From contig SCQT01000252.1 of NCBI GenBank assembly GCA_004322015.1, positions 1 to 64,000 on the forward strand: 64,000 nucleotides of DNA, written 5' to 3'. The notes beneath the pieces are model-generated. The model did not search any database and had not been told where the DNA came from. It was given only the letters and a program-made list of their open reading frames with translations. Origin of the DNA: Chitinophagaceae bacterium. Its GTDB lineage: Bacteria > Bacteroidota > Bacteroidia > Chitinophagales > Chitinophagaceae. Below, piece by piece: positions 44,611-54,547 of the stretch (the first letter of the stretch is position 1; the number at the start of each line of letters is the position of its first letter). A program made the translations under genes and the position numbers.

Positions 44611-45804
44611 TCAGTCCATATTCGCTTTAATTACCCGCAGCACATTTCCTCCCAATATTTTCCGGATATCCTTTTTGGAATATCCTCTTTGTAAAAGCGC
44701 TTCCGTTATTTTTGGATAATCTGTTACATCATCTAACCCGAGAGGATAGGATTCAGCGCCGTCAAAATCGCTGCCAATGCCCACATAATCTATACCTATC
44801 ATTTTTACAATGTAATCAATATGATCTATCAGCAGGGATAAAGGCGGACGCAATGATTGCTTTTCTTCCGGGGTCAGTATTTCAAAGGCTGCATCATTGG
44901 CGGATTCATGTTTTATATGTTCTAAAGAATCCACCTCCGGGCGATATTCAGCAATGAATGCATCTACCTTGTGCTGATAATTGCTGTCCACAAATCCGGA
45001 ATAGAAATTTACACAAATAACTCCGCTGTTTTTCTTTACGGCACGGATCTGGTCATCCCTCAGGTTCCTTGCCACAGGACAAATTTTATACACACAGCTG
45101 TGAGAAACAATAACAGGTTTCGTGGAAGTGTGAATAGCATCGAAAAAAGTTTGCCTTCCCACATGCGCCAGATCCACCATTACGCCCAACTGATTCATCC
45201 GGTGCACGACCTCTTTACCGAAATCAGTTAATCCCAAATGTTTCAGCGAATCTCTGTGATAAGTTTCATCCACAGCAGAGGTAGCCCATCCGTTGCTATT
45301 ATTCCATGTCAGGGTCATGTAGCGCATGCCACGCCGGTACAGGCTGTCTAAATAATCCAACCGGCCTTCTATCATATGTCCGCCTTCCACGCCGATCATA
45401 GCGGCAAGCTTTCCCTGACGCACATCCTGCATGATATCTTCATAATTTTTTGCCAGTGCAATTTTCCCATGGTTTCTTTTGATGATAGACATCAGCGAAT
45501 CTATTTCTTCGTTTGCATAATTAAATGCACGGCCTTTCCCGTAGCTGCCGTCACACCAGACAGAAAAAAACTGCACATCCACACCTCCCTGCTTCAGCCG
45601 GGGCAGGTCGGTGTTACCCACTCTCAGCCAGTTGCTGATGTCATGCCCTCTCATGGTCAGTTCAGATAAGACGTCATTATGCGTATCTATCAGGATGCAT
45701 TTCCGGTGAAACTTCATCACGGAAGCGGGGACAGGCTGGGCAGATAAAGGAGAGGCAATTAAAAGTAAAGCCGGGAGGAAATAAAAAAGTTGTTTTCTCT
45801 TCAT
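44611..45804 (-). CDS. Membrane dipeptidase (M19), exported
   Basis: A 397-aa zinc dipeptidase with a signal peptide (LIASPLSAQ). Metal ligands are His42 and Asp44 in LIDTHNDVLSEL, Glu in MIGVEGGHM, and His in VDLAHVGRQ and VSHSCVY; GIGSDFDGAES holds the conserved Asp. It cleaves dipeptides in the periplasm, with D-residues allowed in known members. The ATG at 45804 starts a proper signal; the frame to 45822 adds six residues only. Confidence 0.95.
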   Translation of the reverse strand: MKRKQLFYFLPALLLIASPLSAQPVPASVMKFHRKCILIDTHNDVLSELTMRGHDISNWLRVGNTDLPRLKQGGVDVQFFSVWCDGSYGKGRAFNYANEEIDSLMSIIKRNHGKIALAKNYEDIMQDVRQGKLAAMIGVEGGHMIEGRLDYLDSLYRRGMRYMTLTWNNSNGWATSAVDETYHRDSLKHLGLTDFGKEVVHRMNQLGVMVDLAHVGRQTFFDAIHTSTKPVIVSHSCVYKICPVARNLRDDQIRAVKKNSGVICVNFYSGFVDSNYQHKVDAFIAEYRPEVDSLEHIKHESANDAAFEILTPEEKQSLRPPLSLLIDHIDYIVKMIGIDYVGIGSDFDGAESYPLGLDDVTDYPKITEALLQRGYSKKDIRKILGGNVLRVIKANMD

Positions 45805-45957
45805 TTGGATATTACTTGTCATTTGTTTTTTGTCATTTAAATTTTGCTTCGGGCTTTGCAGGGCCGGTATAAAAATAGTTAAATAAAAACTAAAAAAGAA
45901 AAGCCCGATATCCTGTCATTAACTTTTAGTAACTTACCGGGGTAAAAATGAAAAGTT

Positions 45958-47751
45958 ATGGAAACTACACAAGCTGTTGAAACCGTTTTGAAAGGTGGTG
46001 AATTTCTGATTAAGGAAACAGACTCCCAATCAGTATTTATCCCTGAAGATTTTTCGGAAGAGCAAAAGATGATCAAAGAAATGTGCGAAAACTTTATTGA
46101 TACGGAGATTACGCCAATCCTTGATCGCATTGATAAACTGGAACCGGGCTTAATGCCGTCCCTTTTGGATAAAGCGGGGGAGCAGGGGTTATTAGGCGCC
46201 GCTTTTCCTGAAGAATACGGGGGATTGGGTAAGGATTTCATAACCGCCACCCTTATCAATGAGGCGCTTGGGGGGGGGCACTCCTTTGCAGTGGCTATGG
46301 CGGCACATACAGGGATCGGTTCTTTGCCCGTATTATATTTCGGCACAGAAGCGCAGAAAGAAAAATATATGGCAAAATTAGCTTCCGGAGAAATGAAGGC
46401 TTCGTATGCCTTATCGGAACCTAACTCAGGATCGGATGCATTAAGCGCTCACACTACAGCCGCCTTAAGTGAAGATGGAAAGTACTATATTTTAAACGGT
46501 CAGAAATGCTGGATCACCAATTCGGGCTTTGCCGATCTGTTTACCGTTTTTGCCAAAATAAACGGACTGGAGTTTACGGCTTTCTTAGTTGAAAAAGATA
46601 CACCGGGCATGACGCTCGGCCATGAAGAGGATAAAATGGGCATTAAGGGATCTTCCACCAGGCAGATATTTTTTGAGAATTGTAAAATACCGGTTGAAAA
46701 CCTGTTGGGAGAAATTGGCAAGGGACATAAAATAGCCTTTAATATATTAAATATCGGGCGGTTAAAATTATGTGCAGCGGCTTTAGGCGCAGCCAAAAAA
46801 GCGGCTACTATTTCCATACAATATGCCACGGAGCGGCAGCAATTTAATACGGCTATCGCCAACTTCGGTGCCATTAAATATAAGTTGGCAGAACAGGCTA
46901 TCCGCATTTTTACCTGTGAATCTGCTTTATATCGTACAGCTCAACTGATAGACGAATGGGAAAAGAAAATGCTGGCAGAGGGCAGGCCTTATCATGAAGC
47001 AGCCATGGGTTCCGCAGAAGAATATGCCGTGGAATGCGCCATTCTGAAGGTAGCAGGCAGCGAAACGCTGGATTATGTAGTGGATGAAGGTGTGCAAATC
47101 CACGGAGGCAACGGTTTCATTAATGAATATAATATCTCCAGGGCCTATCGGGATTCGCGTATCAACCGGATTTTTGAAGGGACTAACGAGATTAATCGTT
47201 TGCTGACATTAGATATGCTGGTAAAACGGGCATTAAAGGGGAGATTGGATTTGTTGAAACCCGCTATGGCAGTGCAGCAGGAACTGATGAGTGTTCCCGA
47301 TTCGGGCAATGAAGACGAAACGCCTTTCTCAAAAGAGAAAAAATTAATCAATAATCTGAAAAAGGCCATTCTGATGACAGCAGGAGCAGCGGTGCAGAAA
47401 TTAACCACACAACTTCAGCAGGAGCAGGAAATTATCATGAATATTGCAGATATGCTCATCAACGTCTTTATTGCTGAAAGCACCTTGCTCAGGGTCATGA
47501 AGCTGACTGAGAAAAACGGCGCAGATAGTTGCAGGTTGCAAAAAGACATGCTGGAAGTTTATCTCACTGATGCTACAGACCGGATCCATAAATACGGGAA
47601 AGATGCTATCAGCTCTTTTGCCGCAGGCGATGAACAACGGATGATGCTAATGGGGCTGAAGCGATTCACCAAAGCAGATCCGTTCAATGTGAAGGATGCA
47701 CGAAGACGAATTGCGGATAAGCTGATCGAAGAGAAGAGATATTGCTTTTAG
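45958..47751 (+). CDS. Acyl-CoA dehydrogenase, long form with C-terminal extension
   Basis: A 597-aa FAD enzyme: ASYALSEPNSGSDALS, GQKCWITNSGFADLFTVFAK, IHGGNGFINEYNISRAYRDS and RIFEGTNEINRLL with the catalytic Glu. The last ~170 residues are an added helical domain, as in the very-long-chain dehydrogenase type. It should catalyse the first step of beta-oxidation. The nine-G tract at 46270-46278 encodes Gly in frame. A partner thiolase is not in the window. Confidence 0.93.
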   Translation: METTQAVETVLKGGEFLIKETDSQSVFIPEDFSEEQKMIKEMCENFIDTEITPILDRIDKLEPGLMPSLLDKAGEQGLLGAAFPEEYGGLGKDFITATLINEALGGGHSFAVAMAAHTGIGSLPVLYFGTEAQKEKYMAKLASGEMKASYALSEPNSGSDALSAHTTAALSEDGKYYILNGQKCWITNSGFADLFTVFAKINGLEFTAFLVEKDTPGMTLGHEEDKMGIKGSSTRQIFFENCKIPVENLLGEIGKGHKIAFNILNIGRLKLCAAALGAAKKAATISIQYATERQQFNTAIANFGAIKYKLAEQAIRIFTCESALYRTAQLIDEWEKKMLAEGRPYHEAAMGSAEEYAVECAILKVAGSETLDYVVDEGVQIHGGNGFINEYNISRAYRDSRINRIFEGTNEINRLLTLDMLVKRALKGRLDLLKPAMAVQQELMSVPDSGNEDETPFSKEKKLINNLKKAILMTAGAAVQKLTTQLQQEQEIIMNIADMLINVFIAESTLLRVMKLTEKNGADSCRLQKDMLEVYLTDATDRIHKYGKDAISSFAAGDEQRMMLMGLKRFTKADPFNVKDARRRIADKLIEEKRYCF

Positions 47752-47889
47752 TCCGGATGCTTTATAGAGGAAGGTCATTTAACAGATCACGCGGGAGAAT
47801 AACGAACGGTTAACTTCGGACAGTATCCTCATGCATTACCACTCATCATTTTTCAGAAAAAACTTTATCCTTTAAAGTTTTCAAAATGG

Positions 47890-47897
47890 TAATTTTG
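47890..47897 (+). promoter_or_regulatory. Candidate -7 box TAATTTTG before the TolC gene
   Basis: TAATTTTG fits TAnnTTTG, 34 nt before the ATG at 47932. It directly abuts the hairpin at 47898-47930. No -33 element was found. Confidence 0.35.
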
Positions 47898-47930
47898 CCC
47901 TGTATTAATTTAAAATACAGGGATTTTTTT
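47898..47930 (+). terminator. Intrinsic terminator placed directly before the efflux operon start codon
   Basis: CCCTGTATT (47898-47906), loop AATTTAA, AATACAGGG (47914-47922), then A and seven T (47924-47930). The ATG of the TolC gene comes 1 nt later at 47932. It may end readthrough from the acyl-CoA dehydrogenase gene, or act as an attenuator for the efflux genes. Confidence 0.75.
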
Positions 47931-47931
47931 C

Positions 47932-49350
47932 ATGCAGTCACCCGCAATTATAAAACCTTGTTTTCCTGGAAATCGAACTCTCCTTAACAGAATACCTCAA
48001 AGTATCGCATGCACTTTGTTTATAGCTTTTACGGGCCTTGCTTCTTTCCAGACAGCCAGGGCACAGTCCGGTTCTCCTGCGCATGCCTTTCATTTTAATT
48101 TGAAGGATTGCCTTGATTATGCTATGAAAAATCAGCATGATGTAAAGAACGCCCTCTTGAACAGCCAATATTCTCAGGAGCAGGTGAAAGAGAGCACTGC
48201 TAAACTTTTCCCGCATGCCACTATTAACGGAACATTAGTTGATAACCTGAAATTACCCACCTCTCTGATCCCTGATTTTGCAAATGGCGACCTGAGCAGG
48301 AAAATACCTGTCCAGTTCGGCGTTAAATATAATTCTTCGGCTACCGGTCAGATTAATCAGACCATTTTCAACAGCAATTATTTTATTGGATTGAAAGCAG
48401 CCAAAGTGTATAAAGAATTGTCTGTGAAAAGCCTTCACAGCACGGAGATAAATACATGGGTAAATGTTTCTAAAGCTTATTTCAATGTGCTGGTCAATGA
48501 AGAAGCTATCCGTATTGCCCATTCCAATTTGGCCCAGATAGAGAAATCACTGCAGGATGTAAAGGCGGAGTACCATGTGGGCGTCGCCGAAACAGTGGAC
48601 GTAAACCGGATACAGGTACAGGATAATAATGCCCGTACAGGTATTGAAAACCAGCAACGTCTGCTGGATCTTAGTCTGGCTGAATTGAAATTTCAAATGG
48701 GCATGTCGCAGGAAGATTCGCTGACCTTATTGGAAACAGTAAAAGATTTTACTCCCGGGGCTATGCCTCCGGCTGACACTGCGGGCTTTAACCTGAACAA
48801 TCGTCCGGAATATACCATGCAGCAGATCCAATATCAGTTGAATGAGCTGAGCCTGAAAAACGTCAGGCTCTCCTATCTCCCGTCTTTGTCAGCTTATTTG
48901 AACTATGGTTATAACTTTTTTTCACCCACATTTTCTAATCTGTACAACAAGGGATTCGGGAATTCGGCTCTGGGTCTCGATCTTTCTTTCCCTATTTTTT
49001 CAGGAACGGAACGAATTCACCAGACCAATGAAGCTAAGATCACATTACAGGAATCTCAGAATGATCTGACTAACCTGGTTCAGCAAATTCATTTACAGAT
49101 GCGAAACACATACATCACATACCAGAATAACCAGGCGCAGTTGAATACCCAGAAAGAGAACATGAATCTGACGGAAGGAGTTTACAGGCGAATTCAATAT
49201 AAATATGAACAGGGAGTGGCTTCCAGCTTAGACCTGCTGTCTGCCGAAAATGAATTGCAGCAGGCACAAAGTAATTATATTGATGCATTGCTGAACACAT
49301 TAATGAGCAGGGTGGACCTGGAACAGGCAGTGGGTAAAATCAATCCCTAA
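47932..49350 (+). CDS. TolC-family outer membrane efflux protein
   Basis: A 472-aa protein with a signal peptide (FQTARAQ) and two repeats of the OEP domain: NLKDCLDYAMKNQHDVKNAL at the start, long coiled-coil helices, and YKYEQGVASSLDLLSAENEL near the end. It forms the trimeric outer membrane channel of a tripartite pump. It is followed by the adaptor (27 nt gap) and the RND pump. Confidence 0.93.
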   Translation: MQSPAIIKPCFPGNRTLLNRIPQSIACTLFIAFTGLASFQTARAQSGSPAHAFHFNLKDCLDYAMKNQHDVKNALLNSQYSQEQVKESTAKLFPHATINGTLVDNLKLPTSLIPDFANGDLSRKIPVQFGVKYNSSATGQINQTIFNSNYFIGLKAAKVYKELSVKSLHSTEINTWVNVSKAYFNVLVNEEAIRIAHSNLAQIEKSLQDVKAEYHVGVAETVDVNRIQVQDNNARTGIENQQRLLDLSLAELKFQMGMSQEDSLTLLETVKDFTPGAMPPADTAGFNLNNRPEYTMQQIQYQLNELSLKNVRLSYLPSLSAYLNYGYNFFSPTFSNLYNKGFGNSALGLDLSFPIFSGTERIHQTNEAKITLQESQNDLTNLVQQIHLQMRNTYITYQNNQAQLNTQKENMNLTEGVYRRIQYKYEQGVASSLDLLSAENELQQAQSNYIDALLNTLMSRVDLEQAVGKINP

Positions 49351-49377
49351 TGACCGCAATATAAATGAAAATGCTCT

Positions 49378-50553
49378 ATGATACATTTAGTCAATATACG
49401 ATCCGGCACAAAGAGAGGTAATGATGAGTCATGCTATTGGAATGGCAGAAAAATATCTTATATCCTGCTGTCTCTGTCGGCTTTATTAATCATTGCTTCC
49501 TGCGGCAACAAAGGAAAAGAGGCTAAAGGGATGGCAGGAATGGCGCTTAAACAATCAGTGATTGCTGTAACTGTAAAACCTGCCCAATATATAGTAGAGC
49601 AGCATTTTCCTGCTACGCTTACAGCAAATACCATTGTGCAGCTCAGGCCGGATGTCAGTGGTTATTTGGAAGCTATACATGTAAAGGATGGAAGTCAGGT
49701 ACACCAGGGGGAGGTGCTGTATGATATAGATAAAAGCCGTTTTCAGGCCGCTTATAATCAGGCGGCAGCTAATTTGCAACAGGCACAGGCGGATATGGCG
49801 CAAAAACAACGTGATCTCAAGCGATACACTGATTTACAGCAGCATGATGCCATAGCTGTCCAGGTGGTAGATCAGGCGGGTACGGCAGTGAAAGTTTCTC
49901 AGGCGAATGTAGCTGCAGCCCATGCTGCTTTGAACAATGCAGCTACAAATCTGAATCATTCGGTGGTGAGAGCTCCGGTCAGCGGCAAAATCGGGATTGC
50001 CCAGGTAAAGCTCGGAGATATTATTAATTCCGGGCAAACATTAGTCAATACTATTGTGAACGATGACCCGATGTATGTAGATTTTAATATCCCTCAAAAT
50101 GACATTAATGAATTTACGGCGACATCCGGAAAACGATCCGGCCTCTCATACCTGCTTCAGATGCCTGATGGCACTATGTATTCCGCTGAGGGGAAGCTGC
50201 TTATGATCAATAATATGGTGGATCCGAATTCGGGCACCATTACGATTCGTCTGGAGTTTCCGAACGGACAACATCAATTGCAATCCGGAATGAACGCTAC
50301 CATCGTGATTAAACATCCTACCAGTAACAGCACCTTGGCTATTCCGACAAACGCCTTGATGCAGACCCTTAATGAGACCAGTATCTACACCGTAGGAAAC
50401 GGTAATGTGATTGAACCAAAGCAAGTAGTTCCCGGAGGCGTAGTAGATAGCTTTACTATTATAAATCAGGGGTTGGAAGCCGGCGACAGAGTGGTTGTAA
50501 ACGGTATGCTGAAAGTTCATCCGGGGGATACAGTGAGTGTAAAGATGGAATAG
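49378..50553 (+). CDS. RND efflux periplasmic adaptor (MFP), lipoprotein
   Basis: A 391-aa membrane fusion protein with a lipobox at Cys42 (LIIASCGN). Domains in order: beta-barrel start, lipoyl half (LRPDVSGYLEAIHVKDGSQV), a coiled-coil hairpin of the QAAANLQQAQADMAQKQRDL type, the second lipoyl half (VRAPVSGKIGIAQVKLGD), and a membrane-proximal C-terminus. It links the TolC channel with the RND pump. The N-terminal 22 residues before the signal core are long, so a later start is possible but no ATG is there. Confidence 0.93.
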   Translation: MIHLVNIRSGTKRGNDESCYWNGRKISYILLSLSALLIIASCGNKGKEAKGMAGMALKQSVIAVTVKPAQYIVEQHFPATLTANTIVQLRPDVSGYLEAIHVKDGSQVHQGEVLYDIDKSRFQAAYNQAAANLQQAQADMAQKQRDLKRYTDLQQHDAIAVQVVDQAGTAVKVSQANVAAAHAALNNAATNLNHSVVRAPVSGKIGIAQVKLGDIINSGQTLVNTIVNDDPMYVDFNIPQNDINEFTATSGKRSGLSYLLQMPDGTMYSAEGKLLMINNMVDPNSGTITIRLEFPNGQHQLQSGMNATIVIKHPTSNSTLAIPTNALMQTLNETSIYTVGNGNVIEPKQVVPGGVVDSFTIINQGLEAGDRVVVNGMLKVHPGDTVSVKME

Positions 50554-50615
50554 ATCAGATAAAATAAAAAAAGAGTGATGAAAAAAGGGTGCTTATCTGT
50601 TTCAAAGAATTAGAC

Positions 50616-53600
50616 ATGCCAATTTCAGAACGATTTATAAAACGAAAGAATACCACCATTGTAATCGCCATTATTTTGGTGATCCTTGGTATTATTTCCA
50701 TTATTTCTCTACCCGTAGCGCAGTTACCGGATATTTCACCTCCAATCGTGGCAGTCCGTTCGAACTATATCGGAGCGAATGCTAAAACAGTGGAAAATAC
50801 CGTAACCACCCCTATTGAAAACCAGATCAATGGTGTGCCGGGAGAAATGTATATGAGTTCCACCAGCGCCAATGACGGTACCAGCAGTATCACAGTCACT
50901 TTCCAGGTGGGCACCGATCCCAATATTGCCACCGTGGATGTTCAAAACCGGGTAAGTCAGGCGTTGCCTTTAATCCCGTCTGAGGTAAACAGGACGGGAG
51001 TTTCAGTGGTGCAGAGATCCAATAATATGCTGATGATCATTGCCCTGAAATCTCCCCAAAATTCGCACAGCGTATCATTTCTGGAAAATTATCTGAATAT
51101 TTTCGTCCTTCCGGAAGTAGCCCGTGTTCCCGGTGTAGGGCAGGCGTTTGCCTTTTCTCAGGACTACAGTATGCGGGTATGGCTTAACCCCGCCAAAATG
51201 GCTGCCATCGGGCTGACTGCCAATCAGGTTATCTCTGCTATACAGGAGCAGAATCAACAGGTACCGGCAGGCACCGTAGGAGCGGCGCCCGCCCTCCCGT
51301 CACAATCGTTTGAATATAATTTGACTGTGAACGGCCAGTTAGAGACACCTGAACAATTTGGTAATATTATTGTCGCCTCCAATCCTGCCAACGGATCGTT
51401 AGTGAGATTAAAAGATATAGCCCAGATCAATTTAGGAACCTTTTCATACAGTACCAAGACTTTGGCAGACGGAGTAAATGGAACGGGTATGGCAGTTTAT
51501 CTGGCGCCGGGGGCGAATGCCTTACATACTGCTGAACTCGTGGAAGCGAAAATGGCACAACTGGCCAAATCTTTCCCTTCCGATGTACAATGGACCATGC
51601 CATTCGAAACGGTATCGTTTGTGAAATTGTCCATCCACGAGGTGATTATAACATTATTGATTGCCCTGATTCTGGTAGCTTTCGTGGTATTCATCTTTCT
51701 CGAAAACTGGAGGGCTACTGCCATTCCGATATTGGTTATCCCGGTTTCTCTTATTGGCGCCTTCCTGTTTCTAAATCTTTTCGGATTTTCCATTAATACG
51801 CTTACGCTCTTTGGATTTGTGCTTGCCATAGGTATTGTGGTGGACGATGCCATTGTAGTGGTGGAGGCAACCCAACGAAATATTGATGTGTCTAAAATGC
51901 AGCCGCGGGAAGCCACATTGCAAGCCATGAGAGAGGTGCAGGCGCCGATCATAGCGATGTCGCTGATCCTGGCGGCTGTGTTTGTCCCTGCCGCTTTTAT
52001 TCCCGGTGTCAGCGGAAGGCTTTATCAACAATTTGCGCTGACTATTGCTTTTTCCGTGCTTTTATCTGCCTTCCTTGCATTAACGCTGACCCCCGTGCTG
52101 TGCACACTCATGTTGCGTCCTGAGAAATTTAATAAAAGTTCCAAAGGGATCAATTGGTTTTTCTATCATTTTAGTTCATGGTTCACGAAGGTGACAGACC
52201 ATTATAGCAAGGGAGTAAGAAATGCCATTCGTAAGACTTATGTCGTAGTGATCGCTCTTCTCCTGATCTTCGCCCTCACTTTTTATTTATTCCGGACAGT
52301 TCCGACTACCTTTATCCCGCAGGAAGATATGGGATCATTAATTATTGCCGCCGTATTACCGGAAGGCGCTTCGCTGGAACGAACTGAAGCCGTCGTGGAC
52401 AAGATCAATAAGGTGCTCTTGGATGATTCCACCGTCATTGGCCATTTTATGGGCAGGGCGGGTATGAACTTCATAGGAGGTGGTGCGCTGGAACCTAACG
52501 CCGCTTCTTTTTGGGTAAGTCTTAAGCCCTGGGATGAGCGGGATGCCGCAGGAGAAGGTATTGGAATGGTAGTGAAGCAATTGGAGGCGAAATTCTCACA
52601 GATCCATGCCGCACGAATCGTAGTCATTCCGTCTCCAACCCTTCAGGGATTTGGGACCACCTCAGGTTTTTCATTTATCCTGGAACAAAGAGGCGGGGAA
52701 GATCCGGGGCAATTCAATCAGGTACTTAATAAATTCCTTGCTGCTGCAAATAAGCGGCCTGAAATAGGACGCGCTTATGATTTTTATATCCCGTTTTCTC
52801 CCCAATATAATGTGGAAGTGGACAGGGCCAAGTGTAAACTCATGGGTGTTCAGGTGGGGGACGTATTTAATGCCTTAAATACCTTTATGGGAGGCACTTT
52901 CGTGAATGATTTCACACGGTTTGAACGGGAATTTCATGTGTTGGTACAGGCAGATACTTCGTTCCGTTCCAGCATCAATGATTTATCACAATATTACGTC
53001 AAGAACAGCCAGGGACAAATGGTGCCTTTGAGCGCTTTGGTTACTGTAGATAAAACGGGCGGTCCTCCCGTTATCAGCCATTATAATCTTTACCGCTCCA
53101 CAGAAATTGACGGGAATGCTGCCCCGGGATACAGCAGCGGAGACGCTATTAAAGCCTTGCAGGAAGTGGCGACCCAAGCGTTGCCGGCCAATTTCGGATA
53201 TGAATTTTCCAATGTGTCCCTGCAGGAAATAGAAGCGGGAAACAAGACCCTGATGATCTTTATGTTGTCTGTATTATTCGTATTCCTGCTGTTGGTGGCG
53301 CTGTACGAAAGCTGGTCGGTCCCATTCTCCATTTTGCTGACGGTGCCGGTTGCATTATTCGGGGCTATACTGGCTTTATGGTTGAGCAGGCAGCAAAACA
53401 GCGTGTATTCCCAGATAGGATTAATATGCCTTATCGGATTAGCTGCAAAAAATGCCATCCTGATCGTAGAATATGCTAAAGAAAGAGTGGACAGAGGAGT
53501 ACCGTTGATAACAGCCACATTGACCGCGGCGAAGTTAAGATTCAGACCGATTCTAATGACATCTTTTGCTTTCATATTCGGAGTGCTTCCGCTTTGTTTG

Positions 53601-53819
53601 GCTACAGGCGCCGGGGCAGCTTCCCGTCTGAATATCGGGTTTACGGTTGTCGGAGGCATGCTGGTGGCTACACTGCTGGGAATATTTACCGTGCCCACGC
53701 TGTATGTACTCATAACGCGCTGGAGTTATGGCAGAAAAAAGCTCAGCAGGCTCGAAGCAGCACAACCAACAGGCAGCAGCGATAGTTTGGACGTGGTGGA
53801 AGAACCGGTGCAGGATTAA
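50616..53819 (+). CDS. RND multidrug efflux permease, AcrB/HAE1-like
   Basis: A 1067-aa inner membrane pump with 12 transmembrane helices in two repeats. N-terminus FIKRKNTTIVIAIILVILG, the ISPPIVAV segment, proton relay Asp pair in GIVVDDAIVVVEA, RVPGVGQAFAFSQDYSMRVW and, in the second half, GLAAKNAILIVEYAKE. It exports hydrophobic compounds with proton energy. The ATG at 50616 matches the family start. Substrate range cannot be read from sequence. Confidence 0.96.
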   Translation: MPISERFIKRKNTTIVIAIILVILGIISIISLPVAQLPDISPPIVAVRSNYIGANAKTVENTVTTPIENQINGVPGEMYMSSTSANDGTSSITVTFQVGTDPNIATVDVQNRVSQALPLIPSEVNRTGVSVVQRSNNMLMIIALKSPQNSHSVSFLENYLNIFVLPEVARVPGVGQAFAFSQDYSMRVWLNPAKMAAIGLTANQVISAIQEQNQQVPAGTVGAAPALPSQSFEYNLTVNGQLETPEQFGNIIVASNPANGSLVRLKDIAQINLGTFSYSTKTLADGVNGTGMAVYLAPGANALHTAELVEAKMAQLAKSFPSDVQWTMPFETVSFVKLSIHEVIITLLIALILVAFVVFIFLENWRATAIPILVIPVSLIGAFLFLNLFGFSINTLTLFGFVLAIGIVVDDAIVVVEATQRNIDVSKMQPREATLQAMREVQAPIIAMSLILAAVFVPAAFIPGVSGRLYQQFALTIAFSVLLSAFLALTLTPVLCTLMLRPEKFNKSSKGINWFFYHFSSWFTKVTDHYSKGVRNAIRKTYVVVIALLLIFALTFYLFRTVPTTFIPQEDMGSLIIAAVLPEGASLERTEAVVDKINKVLLDDSTVIGHFMGRAGMNFIGGGALEPNAASFWVSLKPWDERDAAGEGIGMVVKQLEAKFSQIHAARIVVIPSPTLQGFGTTSGFSFILEQRGGEDPGQFNQVLNKFLAAANKRPEIGRAYDFYIPFSPQYNVEVDRAKCKLMGVQVGDVFNALNTFMGGTFVNDFTRFEREFHVLVQADTSFRSSINDLSQYYVKNSQGQMVPLSALVTVDKTGGPPVISHYNLYRSTEIDGNAAPGYSSGDAIKALQEVATQALPANFGYEFSNVSLQEIEAGNKTLMIFMLSVLFVFLLLVALYESWSVPFSILLTVPVALFGAILALWLSRQQNSVYSQIGLICLIGLAAKNAILIVEYAKERVDRGVPLITATLTAAKLRFRPILMTSFAFIFGVLPLCLATGAGAASRLNIGFTVVGGMLVATLLGIFTVPTLYVLITRWSYGRKKLSRLEAAQPTGSSDSLDVVEEPVQD

Positions 53820-53842
53820 AAAATAGTTTCATGCTGTTTTGA

Positions 53843-54547
53843 TCAGAATTTAGCCTGATACACCGGTTGGGTATGGCCATTTAAAAACAGGTTGTCAATA
53901 GCCACATATTCAAAGCTTCCAATGTGAGATAAAGGTATAAATGCTGAATCTTTTGTGGCGCGTGTGACTGCTTTATAGACAAATTCGGCGCAATACATAG
54001 CGCTGTCAGTTCTCAGGTCGAATTTCAGGTCAAACCTGATCCTAAGCTTATAGTATAAATCTACCAGGCTGTCCAGGCGATGGTGTTGCATGGAGGTTAA
54101 ATCATACTGAAAAACGCCGAACCCTGAATTTTCTTCAGGATCACAGAATGCTTCAAAAGAGTCTCTTCTCAATCTTGCATCGGGGTTATCTTCTCCGCCG
54201 ATGGCATTATACACGTATATTTTACCGTGAATAATCCGTACAATACCGCAATGTGAATAGGTTTTATTGTGTAGGGAAAATTGTCTCAACGTTAAACTAA
54301 TAAAATCGTTACCTGTTCTCAGTACCAGGTCGCCATCCTTTAAAAGCGACCGGCCGTATAGAATCTTCCCCAGATCATCCTTATGCGCTGCCTTGGCAAT
54401 GGCTGCAGGACTTTCAGATACTGCATTTCTACAGGAAAAAGGCAACAGCAAAATGCTTATTCCCGCAATTAACTGCCACAAAACATGACTTGAGTTAATG
54501 TTCGATCTTATGGGAATGTTGCATTTCGTGGTCTTTATCTTTATCAT
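53843..54547 (-). CDS. YiiX/YebB-like NlpC/P60-type cysteine hydrolase, lipoprotein
   Basis: A 234-aa protein with a lipoprotein signal (LLLPFSC, Cys39). The permuted NlpC/P60 features are GDLVLRTGNDFIS, a His in YSHCGIVRI and the candidate catalytic Cys in SAMYCAEFVYKAV. Related proteins cleave peptide or lipid-amide bonds at the envelope. The start codon overlaps the phoH gene by 53 nt; a TTG at 54478 avoids overlap but loses the basic residues of the signal, so the ATG is preferred. Confidence 0.8.
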   Translation of the reverse strand: MIKIKTTKCNIPIRSNINSSHVLWQLIAGISILLLPFSCRNAVSESPAAIAKAAHKDDLGKILYGRSLLKDGDLVLRTGNDFISLTLRQFSLHNKTYSHCGIVRIIHGKIYVYNAIGGEDNPDARLRRDSFEAFCDPEENSGFGVFQYDLTSMQHHRLDSLVDLYYKLRIRFDLKFDLRTDSAMYCAEFVYKAVTRATKDSAFIPLSHIGSFEYVAIDNLFLNGHTQPVYQAKF

